A stretch of 64,000 bases of DNA from JAEZDC01 sp036676415 (GTDB lineage: Bacteria > Bacteroidota > Bacteroidia > Chitinophagales > Chitinophagaceae). The position numbers were made by a program, and so were the translations under genes. The DNA is taken from assembly GCA_036676415.1 (NCBI GenBank), contig JAKFCX010000021.1:124001-188000 (forward strand), read 5' to 3'. A model generated the notes under the pieces. The model saw nothing but the letters and a program-made list of their open reading frames with translations. It was not told the DNA's origin and did not search any database. Below are positions 26,801-34,518 of this stretch, piece by piece (within the stretch, counting starts at the first letter, position 1; each line of letters begins with the position of its first letter).

Positions 26801-28225
26801 TTATTTCAATGAATAATTAATTCTGAATACGAGAGGTTGTGTTTTAATTCCATTTTTATTATGCATGAAATCATATAACAACTGTATCTGAGAACCTTTT
26901 TTATTTTTAAGTTTTATTCGCTTTGTCAATCCCATTAATGCGCTTTGCTTCCACATATCAATATTTTCCAATTGCTGAAAATTTCTAAAGCCTTGATAGT
27001 AGTTCTGTTCATAACCTCCAGTAATCCAAAAACTTCCTTTTAATTTTAAATCGATAAAGCTTCTGAGTCCGGCCCCTTCACTGGTGAGCTTTATATTCTC
27101 AATCCCGCTACCTAAACCAAGCTTGTATGATGCGCCGATTCCGACCACGCTCTTATCATTTAATTTATATCCAATAGATAATGCCAAATCAGAAGTAACG
27201 GGCAGAAGATTGTTAGGCCTTTGTGTTTGAAAATTTGCTCCGTATTCAAGACGCTTCAAAAAAGATTTTGACTTTTGATTATTAGGTTTGAAATTCTCTG
27301 GCATTTCAAGATCGCTGCTATTACCGCTACTGATCTTCTTTAGTTTACCTTTAAGTTTATTCAATTCAGTTCGAGCCTGGTTCATCTGGCCTTGCATATA
27401 TTCTCTTGGGTTTACACCTGCACCTGCAAATCGTGTAGCCAGCAATCCGTCTATACTAGCTCGCGTTTGCAAGCCTGCAAGGCTTTCAGGACTGCCATAG
27501 TTATCAGGGACCCGAAATAATTTTGCTAGCATACTATTCTTTTTCATGAACTCCTGAAATGCCTTACTATTTCTTAGTGTAGCGATTGCTTTCTGTTCTA
27601 TTTTCTTGGGATCCTTAAGGATAGATTTGAATTCTTTCAACTGCTCTTGATAATAGAACATTTCCTTACTAAGTTTCTTTAAGTCCTTAGCAAAGTCAAA
27701 TTGCTGCAGACGTTGTGTAAGCATTTCTTTTCTCTGCTTTAACTGCTTCTTTATTTCATTAGCAACTTGTATTCTCGAACCTAATGCCTCAGACACTTTT
27801 TTACTTTCTAGAATGTTTTTGGCAAGAGGGTTATCTGCTTTGATGTCTTTACTTAAGAATGAGAGAGTATTCTTTAAAGTATCATACGCAGGAAAAAACT
27901 CTTTCAAGTCATTTGATGAACCTTGCTTGAGTTTCGATTCAAGCTCTGCATATTTTAGTTTAGAATCAACAAGGAATTGTTTCGCTGCAACAGAGTCCTT
28001 CTTATAGAGTTTTCTATATATTTTATATTCCTGCTTTTTTAGCTTTGTTAGTGTCTTCTGCGTCTTAGAAATAATTTGCTTATCCAGTTTTGAGAATCGT
28101 TCTGTAATAGACCCAATAAACTTTGCTTGCTTCTTCTCAGACAACGAGAAAAAGCCTTCGCTCTCCTGGCAGAAAGCGCTTGCATTAAGTAAAAGCAATA
28201 GTGTTATAGCAATGCAATACCGCAT
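26801..28225 (-). CDS. Exported coiled-coil protein with C-terminal outer-membrane barrel-like region
   Basis: A 474-residue protein: signal peptide (LLLLNASAFC), a Lys/Glu-rich coiled coil from about 25 to 230, a linker with a Gly-rich AGAGVNPREYMQ, and from about 310 to the end beta-strands of alternating pattern (DLALSIGYKL, SVVGIGASYKLGLG, SFWITGGYEQNYYQ) ending in FRINYSLK. This looks like a small outer-membrane barrel with a periplasmic coiled coil. It is first in an operon with the wrapper (17 bp after) and the RHS toxin, so it is a candidate export or anchoring component. I know no characterised homologue. Confidence 0.7.
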   Translation of the reverse strand: MRYCIAITLLLLLNASAFCQESEGFFSLSEKKQAKFIGSITERFSKLDKQIISKTQKTLTKLKKQEYKIYRKLYKKDSVAAKQFLVDSKLKYAELESKLKQGSSNDLKEFFPAYDTLKNTLSFLSKDIKADNPLAKNILESKKVSEALGSRIQVANEIKKQLKQRKEMLTQRLQQFDFAKDLKKLSKEMFYYQEQLKEFKSILKDPKKIEQKAIATLRNSKAFQEFMKKNSMLAKLFRVPDNYGSPESLAGLQTRASIDGLLATRFAGAGVNPREYMQGQMNQARTELNKLKGKLKKISSGNSSDLEMPENFKPNNQKSKSFLKRLEYGANFQTQRPNNLLPVTSDLALSIGYKLNDKSVVGIGASYKLGLGSGIENIKLTSEGAGLRSFIDLKLKGSFWITGGYEQNYYQGFRNFQQLENIDMWKQSALMGLTKRIKLKNKKGSQIQLLYDFMHNKNGIKTQPLVFRINYSLK

Positions 28226-28494
28226 AACGTTAGTTTATGGTTTAAGAGACAAGCTCTTCAATTAAAATTTTGTAGTAGAAATTTCTCAGTTGGAACTCAA
28301 GACAGAAATAATGGACTTTCATAAACGGTTAGCACAGATAAATCACAGGTCGCATTAATTCAACGGCAAAATAGGTATTCATTTGAATATTCAACATTAA
28401 TTTTGAAATATTTTTATTAACTACGTAATTATACTTAGTGGAAATTACTTAGTGTAATACAAGAGAATTCACGAACTTTATAATTGACATATGT
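28226..28494. promoter_or_regulatory. Divergent promoter region with a direct repeat
   Basis: This AT-rich 269-bp gap separates the RHS operon from a response regulator gene. TACTTAGTG occurs twice, at 28432-28440 and 28446-28454, 14 bp apart from start to start, 40-60 bp before the regulator's start. Such a spaced direct repeat would suit a dimeric LuxR-type protein. No terminator or ORF is seen. Confidence 0.45.
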
Positions 28495-29184
28495 ATGCCC
28501 ATGAAACCCTCCAACCCTATTCGCATTATCATTGCAGATGATCATTACCTTTTCAGAAGCGCAATGAAAAATCATCTTGAAGCAGTTCCAAGATTTAAAG
28601 TAATTGCTGAAGCTACAAACGGTGAAGAGTTATTCAATCTAGTAAGTGAAATGGAGCCAGATATTGTAATTACTGATATCCAAATGCCAAGAATGGACGG
28701 CATCCTTACAACAAAAAAAATTATTGCAAGCTATCCTAAAATAAAAGTTCTTGCGGTATCCTTCTTAGAGAGTGAGTTTGCAGTTGTTGACATGCTGGAA
28801 GCAGGAGCAAAAGGATATTTATGTAAAAACATGGAACGTGGCGAACTTGAAGTTGCAGTGGAATCTTTGCATAAAGGTGAGCCATACTTTTCACTGCAGA
28901 GCAGTCCCACATTAATTAGAGAAATAGCGTTAAGTAAATTTGATCCATTCAAACTCAAGCAGTCAACTAGTTTATCCGAAAGGGAAATTGAAATCATACA
29001 ATTGACCTGTGAAGAAAAGACTTCGCAGCAGATTGGTGAAAAATTGGAAATTAGTGCTAGAACTGTAGAGACGCACAAATCAAACATATATCGCAAAATT
29101 GGAGTAAGTAGTATTGGACTGGTAATATATGCCATCAGAAACGGGTTATATATCATTCCAACTTACCACCGCAAAGCAGAGTAG
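28495..29184 (+). CDS. NarL/FixJ-family response regulator
   Basis: A 229-residue two-domain regulator. The receiver (about 8-125) has the acidic pair Asp15/Asp16 (IIIADDH), phospho-acceptor Asp61 (IVITDIQMPRMDG) and the conserved Lys in AKGYLCKN. The C-terminal LuxR HTH spans about 155-220 (LSEREIEIIQLTCEEKTSQQI, ISARTVETHKSNIYRK). No histidine kinase is adjacent, so it is an orphan here. It is divergent from the RHS operon, which makes it a candidate regulator of that operon. The ATG at 28501 (MKPSNP) is an equally good start. Confidence 0.92.
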   Translation: MPMKPSNPIRIIIADDHYLFRSAMKNHLEAVPRFKVIAEATNGEELFNLVSEMEPDIVITDIQMPRMDGILTTKKIIASYPKIKVLAVSFLESEFAVVDMLEAGAKGYLCKNMERGELEVAVESLHKGEPYFSLQSSPTLIREIALSKFDPFKLKQSTSLSEREIEIIQLTCEEKTSQQIGEKLEISARTVETHKSNIYRKIGVSSIGLVIYAIRNGLYIIPTYHRKAE

Positions 29185-29190
29185 ATGATG

Positions 29191-29427
29191 CTATTTATGT
29201 TTATAGATGCCTTTACGAACTGCATAGATTGCTATACCAACGAGATTCTTAGTTTTTGTTTTGCGAAGTAATCCCATTCGGTATCCATCAATGGTCCTTG
29301 CACTCAAACCCAATTTCTCAGCTATTTCTGCACTGCTTCTTTGCTGACAAATTAGCCGTATGATCTTAATCTCATTAATATTGAATAATGGAAAGTCGGG
29401 GTGCACCTTAATTTTCTCAAATTGCAT
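29191..29427 (-). CDS. Stand-alone LuxR-type HTH protein
   Basis: A 78-residue protein that is only a LuxR/GerE HTH: NEIKIIRLICQQRSSAEIAE, then LGLSARTIDGYRMGLLRKT and IAIYAVRKGIYKH. The resemblance to the C-terminal domain of the response regulator 7 bp away is clear (the same AIRxGLY/AVRKGIY end). It lacks a receiver and may compete for the regulator's sites or be a remnant of one. Convergent with the regulator gene. Confidence 0.8.
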   Translation of the reverse strand: MQFEKIKVHPDFPLFNINEIKIIRLICQQRSSAEIAEKLGLSARTIDGYRMGLLRKTKTKNLVGIAIYAVRKGIYKHK

Positions 29428-29547
29428 TGCCTAATATAATGAAAATAATTACTAATCAAAAGGTGTCTTATCTTAAGAACTGTAAAAAATATAGCATAAT
29501 GCTGTTTGATCCTTTTCTTAAAATAATTCAGATTTAATAATTGAACA

Positions 29548-30789
29548 ATGAAGATTTTTAAGAATACTCAACTTATCCTTCAACTAGACAATGAAGGAAT
29601 TTATATCAACCCAGATAAGAAACTCTCATACTCAAAAACTAATTTACCTAAAAGGTTTTTTACATTCCAAACAAGAACAGAAATTTATTGGAATGTTGAT
29701 ATTATAGACTCAGGCTCCTCTGCAGGACATATTAAAGTTGCAGTATTAGATTATCAAGAAGATCAACATTATGGCATAGCTTTCCAAGAGCCTCCATTTC
29801 AAATCAATTATATTGAATTTGATACATTAGACTGGGCACAACTTCAACTCCAGCTAACAAATTATTATCCCAATAAATTAGAACCTTTCATTAACAAGGA
29901 ATCAAATCAACTCTCGCTACCAGAACGATCTTTTGCATCACCACAACAACCAGTATACCTACCGTTCAAAGACACTGTAAAGATTAAGTTTGAAGATGCA
30001 ATATTTAAAGATGCAAAAGTAGTATTTGATACGTTGGTGGGAACTCGCATGCAAACTTTTGAAATCACGAATACATTTATCAAAAGCGTTTTTGACCCAA
30101 TAAAAAAATGGTTTATTAAGAAATTCAATAAGAGAACTTTTACCGCAGTCATATCAGGAAAGCTTTACAGAGGAGAACTAATTGAACCTTTTGCAACTTC
30201 AGAAGAAATCAGTCTAATTGATGAAAGCTTTATAGAGACGTTTCAGACCTACTTTGTAGAAGACCTTTTCAAAAAAGACAAAAGCAATAAGGAATCCTTT
30301 GTTATTCCTATAACAAAGCTTGTAGAAGATGGCACACTAGGTAATGCTTTATACTCTCCTAACATAGACGATGTAGATCTCCTAAAGCAAGTCCTCACTA
30401 AACATAAGTTCAGGAATGAGCAAGAACTAGATTATTTAGCAAGCCATCCGCATGTCCAAAGAAACAAAGTGCAGTTAACGCTCCCTCCTCAACCAGGTTT
30501 CATACTTAGTTTCGAAGTCAATACAGTTATACATTTTGTGTGGGAACTATTCAACTCTCATGCAACATATGTATGGTCATTTTCAGCAACACCTCTCGAT
30601 GAGATTATTAGGATATTAAATGATGATATTTCCTACATTGACCTATACAAAAGAAATAAATTCAAAAAATCATACAAGGAAAGAAAGCCTGGCTATCTAT
30701 TCGACACAATAAATCATCCTGCCGATGAGAAGTATGGATTTACATTATGGTCTCAAAATCTGGAATCAATATTACATACCACTAAATAG
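29548..30789 (+). CDS. Hypothetical protein convergent with the VirD4/HerA-like gene
   Basis: A 413-residue soluble protein with no signal peptide. The N-terminal third is beta-rich (FFTFQTRTEIYWNVDII); the C-terminal two-thirds is mixed, with many aromatic residues. No motif is recognised. Its last 18 bp overlap the end of the convergent ATPase gene, which is unusual and may point to long association. It could be a partner or cargo of the ATPase; nothing more can be said. Confidence 0.65.
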   Translation: MKIFKNTQLILQLDNEGIYINPDKKLSYSKTNLPKRFFTFQTRTEIYWNVDIIDSGSSAGHIKVAVLDYQEDQHYGIAFQEPPFQINYIEFDTLDWAQLQLQLTNYYPNKLEPFINKESNQLSLPERSFASPQQPVYLPFKDTVKIKFEDAIFKDAKVVFDTLVGTRMQTFEITNTFIKSVFDPIKKWFIKKFNKRTFTAVISGKLYRGELIEPFATSEEISLIDESFIETFQTYFVEDLFKKDKSNKESFVIPITKLVEDGTLGNALYSPNIDDVDLLKQVLTKHKFRNEQELDYLASHPHVQRNKVQLTLPPQPGFILSFEVNTVIHFVWELFNSHATYVWSFSATPLDEIIRILNDDISYIDLYKRNKFKKSYKERKPGYLFDTINHPADEKYGFTLWSQNLESILHTTK

Positions 30790-32076
30790 ATTTCTGTCTG
30801 TTTCAATACTCGGTCTAAATTGATCTTCAATTTGCTGCCTTATTTCATTAATATGTTTCCCGTAACGTTCTCTTGACTCATGGATTATTATTTCTCTATT
30901 GCCATGCTTATTATCAGCAAGGGGTAAGGATACAGCACTAAAGGGTCTTGAGGTGCCCCCGTCAATCATGAGTTTTAAATACATCGCATACTTCGGAAGA
31001 TTTACAAAATCATCTTGTTTGAATGTTGGAAAGAACTCTTCCGCCATATACTTTGCATCAACTGCACCGACACGGAAAGAGATGAGTGTTCCCACATTTC
31101 CGAAAATAGCAGTGCGAACTTTCTCATGCAATTGTTCGATATACTGATTGGCTAAAAACAATGAAAGACCGTATTTTCTACACTCAGCCAAGATGTCACA
31201 AACTGCCATTGTGAGGAAGGATTGGCTCTCATCGGCGTAGACATAGTATGGCACTCTCTTGTTGCTATCAGAAAAAGCTCGACCTAATGCTGCAGTTTGA
31301 ATTGCAGAGAGAATCATTGATCCTAAAAATGAAGATGCTTCTTCTCCAATAACTCCTTTAGCTAGATTGCAGATAAGAATCTTCCTTGAGTTCATAACCT
31401 CTTCCATACTAAAGGAAGATTCGTGTTGCCCTAGAATGTATCGCAGCGGTTCTGATGCAATGAGTAATCCGATCTTATTGAGTATTGGTGAAATGGCTTC
31501 TGCTCTTAGCTGCGGTGTATATTTATCAAATTCGTTTTTCCAAAATTCTCTCACTGCTGTGTCGGTAACATGAAGCAAAACATGATTTCGGAAATAGGCA
31601 TCCGTAAGAAGTCTGGACACATCTAACAACGTTGATTTATGATAGTGCAGCAATGATAAGATGCTAAACCTAAGAATGTGTTCAAGCCTGGGTCCCCATG
31701 ATTCTGCCCATATCTTTTTACATGTGCTAATAAGACTTGAACAAACAATGTTATAAGCACTTGGCTCAATATCGTGCAACGGATTAAATGCTATCGAGTA
31801 TTCTGTATCTGCGGCATTAAAGTAGATGACATCACTAATCCTTGACTTAGGAATAAAATTCAAAAGCGTTTGTACAAGGTCAGCATGGGGATCTAAAACA
31901 CAAATTCCATTACCTCTTTCAATATCAGAGATAGCCATGTTTAAAAGCAATGTACTCTTACCTGTTCCTGATTTTCCTATTGCATAGATATGAGAAAGCC
32001 TGTCTTTGTCTCTAATACCAAAGTGTTGATCTGAATTTCGCCAATTTGTTTTCCCTATATAAGTAACGTCATTCAC
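30772..32076 (-). CDS. VirD4/HerA-like DNA-translocating ATPase (T4CP-like)
   Basis: A 434-residue P-loop ATPase: Walker A AIGKSGTGKST (32-42), a Walker B region near VYADESQSFL, and the FTsK/HerA-like order GICVLDPHADL - IAFNPLHD - LSLFLANQYIEQL. Proteins of this type are annotated as type IV secretion DNA-binding or DUF87 ATPases and pump DNA. No N-terminal membrane helices are seen, so it is not a classical membrane coupling protein. No relaxase, VirB4 or mating-pair genes are in the window. A copy of the shared promoter module sits 5-43 bp before its start. It could serve a mobilisable element or defence; the former is my guess. Confidence 0.75.
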   Translation of the reverse strand: MNDVTYIGKTNWRNSDQHFGIRDKDRLSHIYAIGKSGTGKSTLLLNMAISDIERGNGICVLDPHADLVQTLLNFIPKSRISDVIYFNAADTEYSIAFNPLHDIEPSAYNIVCSSLISTCKKIWAESWGPRLEHILRFSILSLLHYHKSTLLDVSRLLTDAYFRNHVLLHVTDTAVREFWKNEFDKYTPQLRAEAISPILNKIGLLIASEPLRYILGQHESSFSMEEVMNSRKILICNLAKGVIGEEASSFLGSMILSAIQTAALGRAFSDSNKRVPYYVYADESQSFLTMAVCDILAECRKYGLSLFLANQYIEQLHEKVRTAIFGNVGTLISFRVGAVDAKYMAEEFFPTFKQDDFVNLPKYAMYLKLMIDGGTSRPFSAVSLPLADNKHGNREIIIHESRERYGKHINEIRQQIEDQFRPSIETDRNLFSGM

Positions 32077-32080
32077 TTGA

Positions 32081-32119
32081 GCAGTGTAGCCGTAATAATT
32101 TTACATAGTAAGACAGAAA
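32081..32119 (-). promoter_or_regulatory. Shared promoter module, copy 1 (ATPase gene)
   Basis: Read on the minus strand: TTTCTGTCTTA, 19 nt, CTACACTGC, ending 5 bp before the ATG of the ATPase gene. The same two blocks at the same spacing recur at 34236, 37930, 41833 and 43073. Confidence 0.65.
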
Positions 32120-32207
32120 AAATAGTTTACGAGAACAATATTTTCTCACTTACGTAAATCATGAGATTAGTTGATACTAACAGTTGAAATAATTAGAGAT
32201 AAAGGCT

Positions 32208-32477
32208 ATGATTAATACGCTACACAAAAGAGAAAATACTACTGATATAAAAGTCGAACCTAATGAGGGGGAACGAACTCTTTTGTGTAGCAACAGAAGT
32301 AGTATGCGTTCTCCCTCTTTGGATTTTGACGTTAATTCCCCTTCGATAACAGATGAAATATTGGTTGATTATTTAGCAGAAATATTTGTTGATGGCTTTT
32401 TAAAGCTTAAAGAGATTGAATATGCAAACGAAAAAAGCAGTTATCTATTGTCGAGTATCCACAAAGGAACAAGTTGA
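32208..32477 (+). CDS. Small acidic protein overlapping the recombinase start
   Basis: An 89-residue protein whose C-terminal half (DEILVDYLAEIFVDGFLKLK) resembles the middle of the 70-residue protein at 33983 (DELIKLFVEIFFEGFYAMK), so the two are probably distant paralogues. The end overlaps the recombinase gene by 56 bp in another frame, which suggests translational coupling. A perfect 14-bp inverted repeat lies in its first codons. The role is unknown; control of the recombinase is possible. Confidence 0.6.
   Translation: MINTLHKRENTTDIKVEPNEGERTLLCSNRSSMRSPSLDFDVNSPSITDEILVDYLAEIFVDGFLKLKEIEYANEKSSYLLSSIHKGTS
32219..32291. repeat. Perfect 14-bp inverted repeat before the recombinase gene
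   Basis: GCTACACAAAAGAG (32219-32232) and CTCTTTTGTGTAGC (32278-32291), separated by 45 bp. It could be a recombinase recognition site, an operator, or a hairpin in the leader of the recombinase mRNA. Confidence 0.7.
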
Positions 32478-33996
32478 AGAAGGCAATAGCCTAGCAACTC
32501 AAGAGAAGGTATGTAGACAATATGCACTTACGCATGGTTACGAAATAATTGAAACTTTTATAGAACCAGGTGAAAGTGCGAAAACAACCGACAGAGCAGA
32601 GTTACAAAAACTTCTGAGATTTTGCACTAACAGAGGACATGGAGTAAATGCAGTCATAACATATAAGATTGATCGTATATCCAGAAACAGCTATGACTAC
32701 GCTGATATTCGGATTATTCTCAAAAAATATGGAATAGAAATTAAATCCACATCAGAATCATTCAGTGATGATCCTGCAGGCAGGTTCATGGAAAATATTA
32801 TTGCAAATGTTGCTCAGTTTGATAATGACGTAAGAACAGAAAGATGTAGCAATGGGATGAAAGAAGCAGTCCGAGAAGGACGTTATGTGTGGTCTGCTCC
32901 TCTAGGGTATTCAAATGTTCGAATAGGAGGAAAAGCAACTATTCAAGCAAATAACCTTGCCCCTATTGTTAGAGAAACTTTTTTAAAGGTTGCTCAAAAC
33001 CTTAACCCAGCAGAACTGATTCGGCAGAAAATGGGAGAAAGAGGCCTCCTCATGCCGTCTGGCAAGAAGATGTCAAAAGCTCAATTTTATAAAATGTTGA
33101 GAAACCCTTTATATGCCGGTTGGACTGTTAAGTTTGGAGAAACACATAAAGGATTATTCGAGCCAATTGTGTCACAGGAAATTTTTGAACAAGTACAACG
33201 GATACTTAGCAGTAAGAGAGCACGTCATTATACCTACAAATTAAAACACCCCGACTTTCCTTTAAGGCGGTTTTTTAAACATCCGTCTGGAAGGCTATTA
33301 AGTGGCTGCTGGTCCAAAGGGAAACAAAAGAAATATGCATACTATCTTTTTAAGGAACCAAGTCTGGTTATTCCAAAAGCAAAACTAGAAAGCTATTTTG
33401 TTGAACTTCTTAATCAATTCAGTCTTAACAACGATCTTTTTATCAAATTAACCAAGCAAGTACGAGAGCATCTAGTCAAGAGCAATCAAGAAAACCATTC
33501 AACCGGTATTCGCTTGAAAAGCTATATTAAAGAATTAAAAGAAAAACAGTCACATCTTATACAAAAGAATATCGAAGGAATAATATCAAACTCGCTTTTG
33601 AAAGAACAACTTCACATAATTGACGGTGAACTTCTAAAAGTAAACTCACATCTTTTGACTTTACCCGATACTATGGTGTATTACGATGAGCTTCTCACAA
33701 AGCTTAAAGAGTTTGTCGTTAGCCCAGGGAAATTGTGGTTAGAAATGCCTTTTGAAACAAAACTAAAGCTGCAGTGGTTTTACTTCCCAAAAGGAATTGT
33801 ATTTGATGGAATTAAAAGTAAAACACCTGAAACATGCAGGATTTTCAACGTTAAAAGCTTTATTCCTACGAATAATTCTCATGTAGTGGACTCTAAGGCT
33901 CCAAAACTAAACAGCCCACATATAACAACAGAGTCATTCTGGAAAGATATTGGTCAAGAAATTATTGATCTAGCTGACATGATTAGCGACCCTTAA
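32422..33996 (+). CDS. Large serine recombinase (integrase/resolvase type)
   Basis: A 524-residue site-specific recombinase. The catalytic resolvase domain (1-150) has the nucleophile Ser13 (YCRVSTKEQ), SLATQEKVCRQYA and the Arg cluster YKIDRISRNS. The central recombinase domain (about 160-260) has NPLYAGWTVKFGETHKG, and the zinc-ribbon region is degenerate (FKHPSGRLLSGCWS, one Cys). A coiled coil follows (about 370-400). I start at the ATG of 32422; a TTG two codons earlier is possible. Large serine recombinases move phages and integrative elements. The gene is complete, so it may be active. A decayed copy of its 3' end lies at 37745. Confidence 0.92.
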   Translation: MQTKKAVIYCRVSTKEQVEEGNSLATQEKVCRQYALTHGYEIIETFIEPGESAKTTDRAELQKLLRFCTNRGHGVNAVITYKIDRISRNSYDYADIRIILKKYGIEIKSTSESFSDDPAGRFMENIIANVAQFDNDVRTERCSNGMKEAVREGRYVWSAPLGYSNVRIGGKATIQANNLAPIVRETFLKVAQNLNPAELIRQKMGERGLLMPSGKKMSKAQFYKMLRNPLYAGWTVKFGETHKGLFEPIVSQEIFEQVQRILSSKRARHYTYKLKHPDFPLRRFFKHPSGRLLSGCWSKGKQKKYAYYLFKEPSLVIPKAKLESYFVELLNQFSLNNDLFIKLTKQVREHLVKSNQENHSTGIRLKSYIKELKEKQSHLIQKNIEGIISNSLLKEQLHIIDGELLKVNSHLLTLPDTMVYYDELLTKLKEFVVSPGKLWLEMPFETKLKLQWFYFPKGIVFDGIKSKTPETCRIFNVKSFIPTNNSHVVDSKAPKLNSPHITTESFWKDIGQEIIDLADMISDP

Positions 33997-34195
33997 AAGT
34001 GTTTGGAAAATCTCTCTGAAGCTGGAAAGCTTTAAGCCGTTTAGCATACTTCTCAGCATCCTTCCCGCCCTCTTGCGCTTTCATCGCATAGAATCCTTCA
34101 AAAAATATCTCAACGAATAACTTTATCAGTTCATCGTCTGTCGCAAACTCTTGGCTAACCGGGCTAAAATCATCATTATTTATTTTCTTTTTCAT
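33983..34195 (-). CDS. Small acidic protein of the recombinase/XRE module
   Basis: A 70-residue protein: acidic N-terminus, helix DELIKLFVEIFFEGFYAMKA, then a basic C-terminus (YAKRLKAFQLQRDFP). Related in pattern to the 89-residue protein at 32208. It is convergent with the recombinase (14-bp overlap) and divergent from the XRE gene, with which it shares a promoter region. The function is unknown. Confidence 0.6.
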   Translation of the reverse strand: MKKKINNDDFSPVSQEFATDDELIKLFVEIFFEGFYAMKAQEGGKDAEKYAKRLKAFQLQRDFPNTFKGR

Positions 34196-34235
34196 AGAAA
34201 CCGATTATCCACATAGTTGGTTCTAAAAACAAATC

Positions 34236-34274
34236 TTTCTGTCTTATTAATAACTTAATTAATTCCTACACTAC
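34236..34274 (+). promoter_or_regulatory. Shared promoter module, copy 2 (XRE gene at 34279)
   Basis: TTTCTGTCTTA, 19 nt, CTACACTAC, ending 4 bp before the ATG. Just upstream is GGTTCTAAAAAC, a degenerate form of the inverted repeat seen in copies 3 and 5, and further up TTATCCACA. Confidence 0.7.
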
Positions 34275-34278
34275 ACCT

Positions 34279-34518
34279 ATGACTAAACAACCATTATCTA
34301 ATCGTTTACGAGAACTCCGAAAACAACAAGGTCTAACGCAAAAGCAAGTTGCCCTACTTATGGGGTTTAAAATAGAAGACCGCATATCACATTGGGAAAA
34401 AGGCATAGCTGTTCCTGGGTTACAGAACCTCTTTCGGTTGTGTTCACTTTACAATGTCACACCCATGTATATCTACTCAGAGCTTTATGATGACATTACT
34501 AAAAACTATCGGAGTTAA
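34279..34518 (+). CDS. Small XRE-family regulator
   Basis: A 79-residue single HTH protein: LRELRKQQGLTQKQVALLMG, then ISHWEKGIAVPGLQNLFRLC and a C-terminal YNVTPMYIYSELYDDI. It is a sister of the 41876 protein and of the pseudogene at 37973; all three share the same upstream module. It probably binds the shared repeat and regulates the element. Its end overlaps the convergent helicase gene by 4 bp. Confidence 0.88.
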   Translation: MTKQPLSNRLRELRKQQGLTQKQVALLMGFKIEDRISHWEKGIAVPGLQNLFRLCSLYNVTPMYIYSELYDDITKNYRS

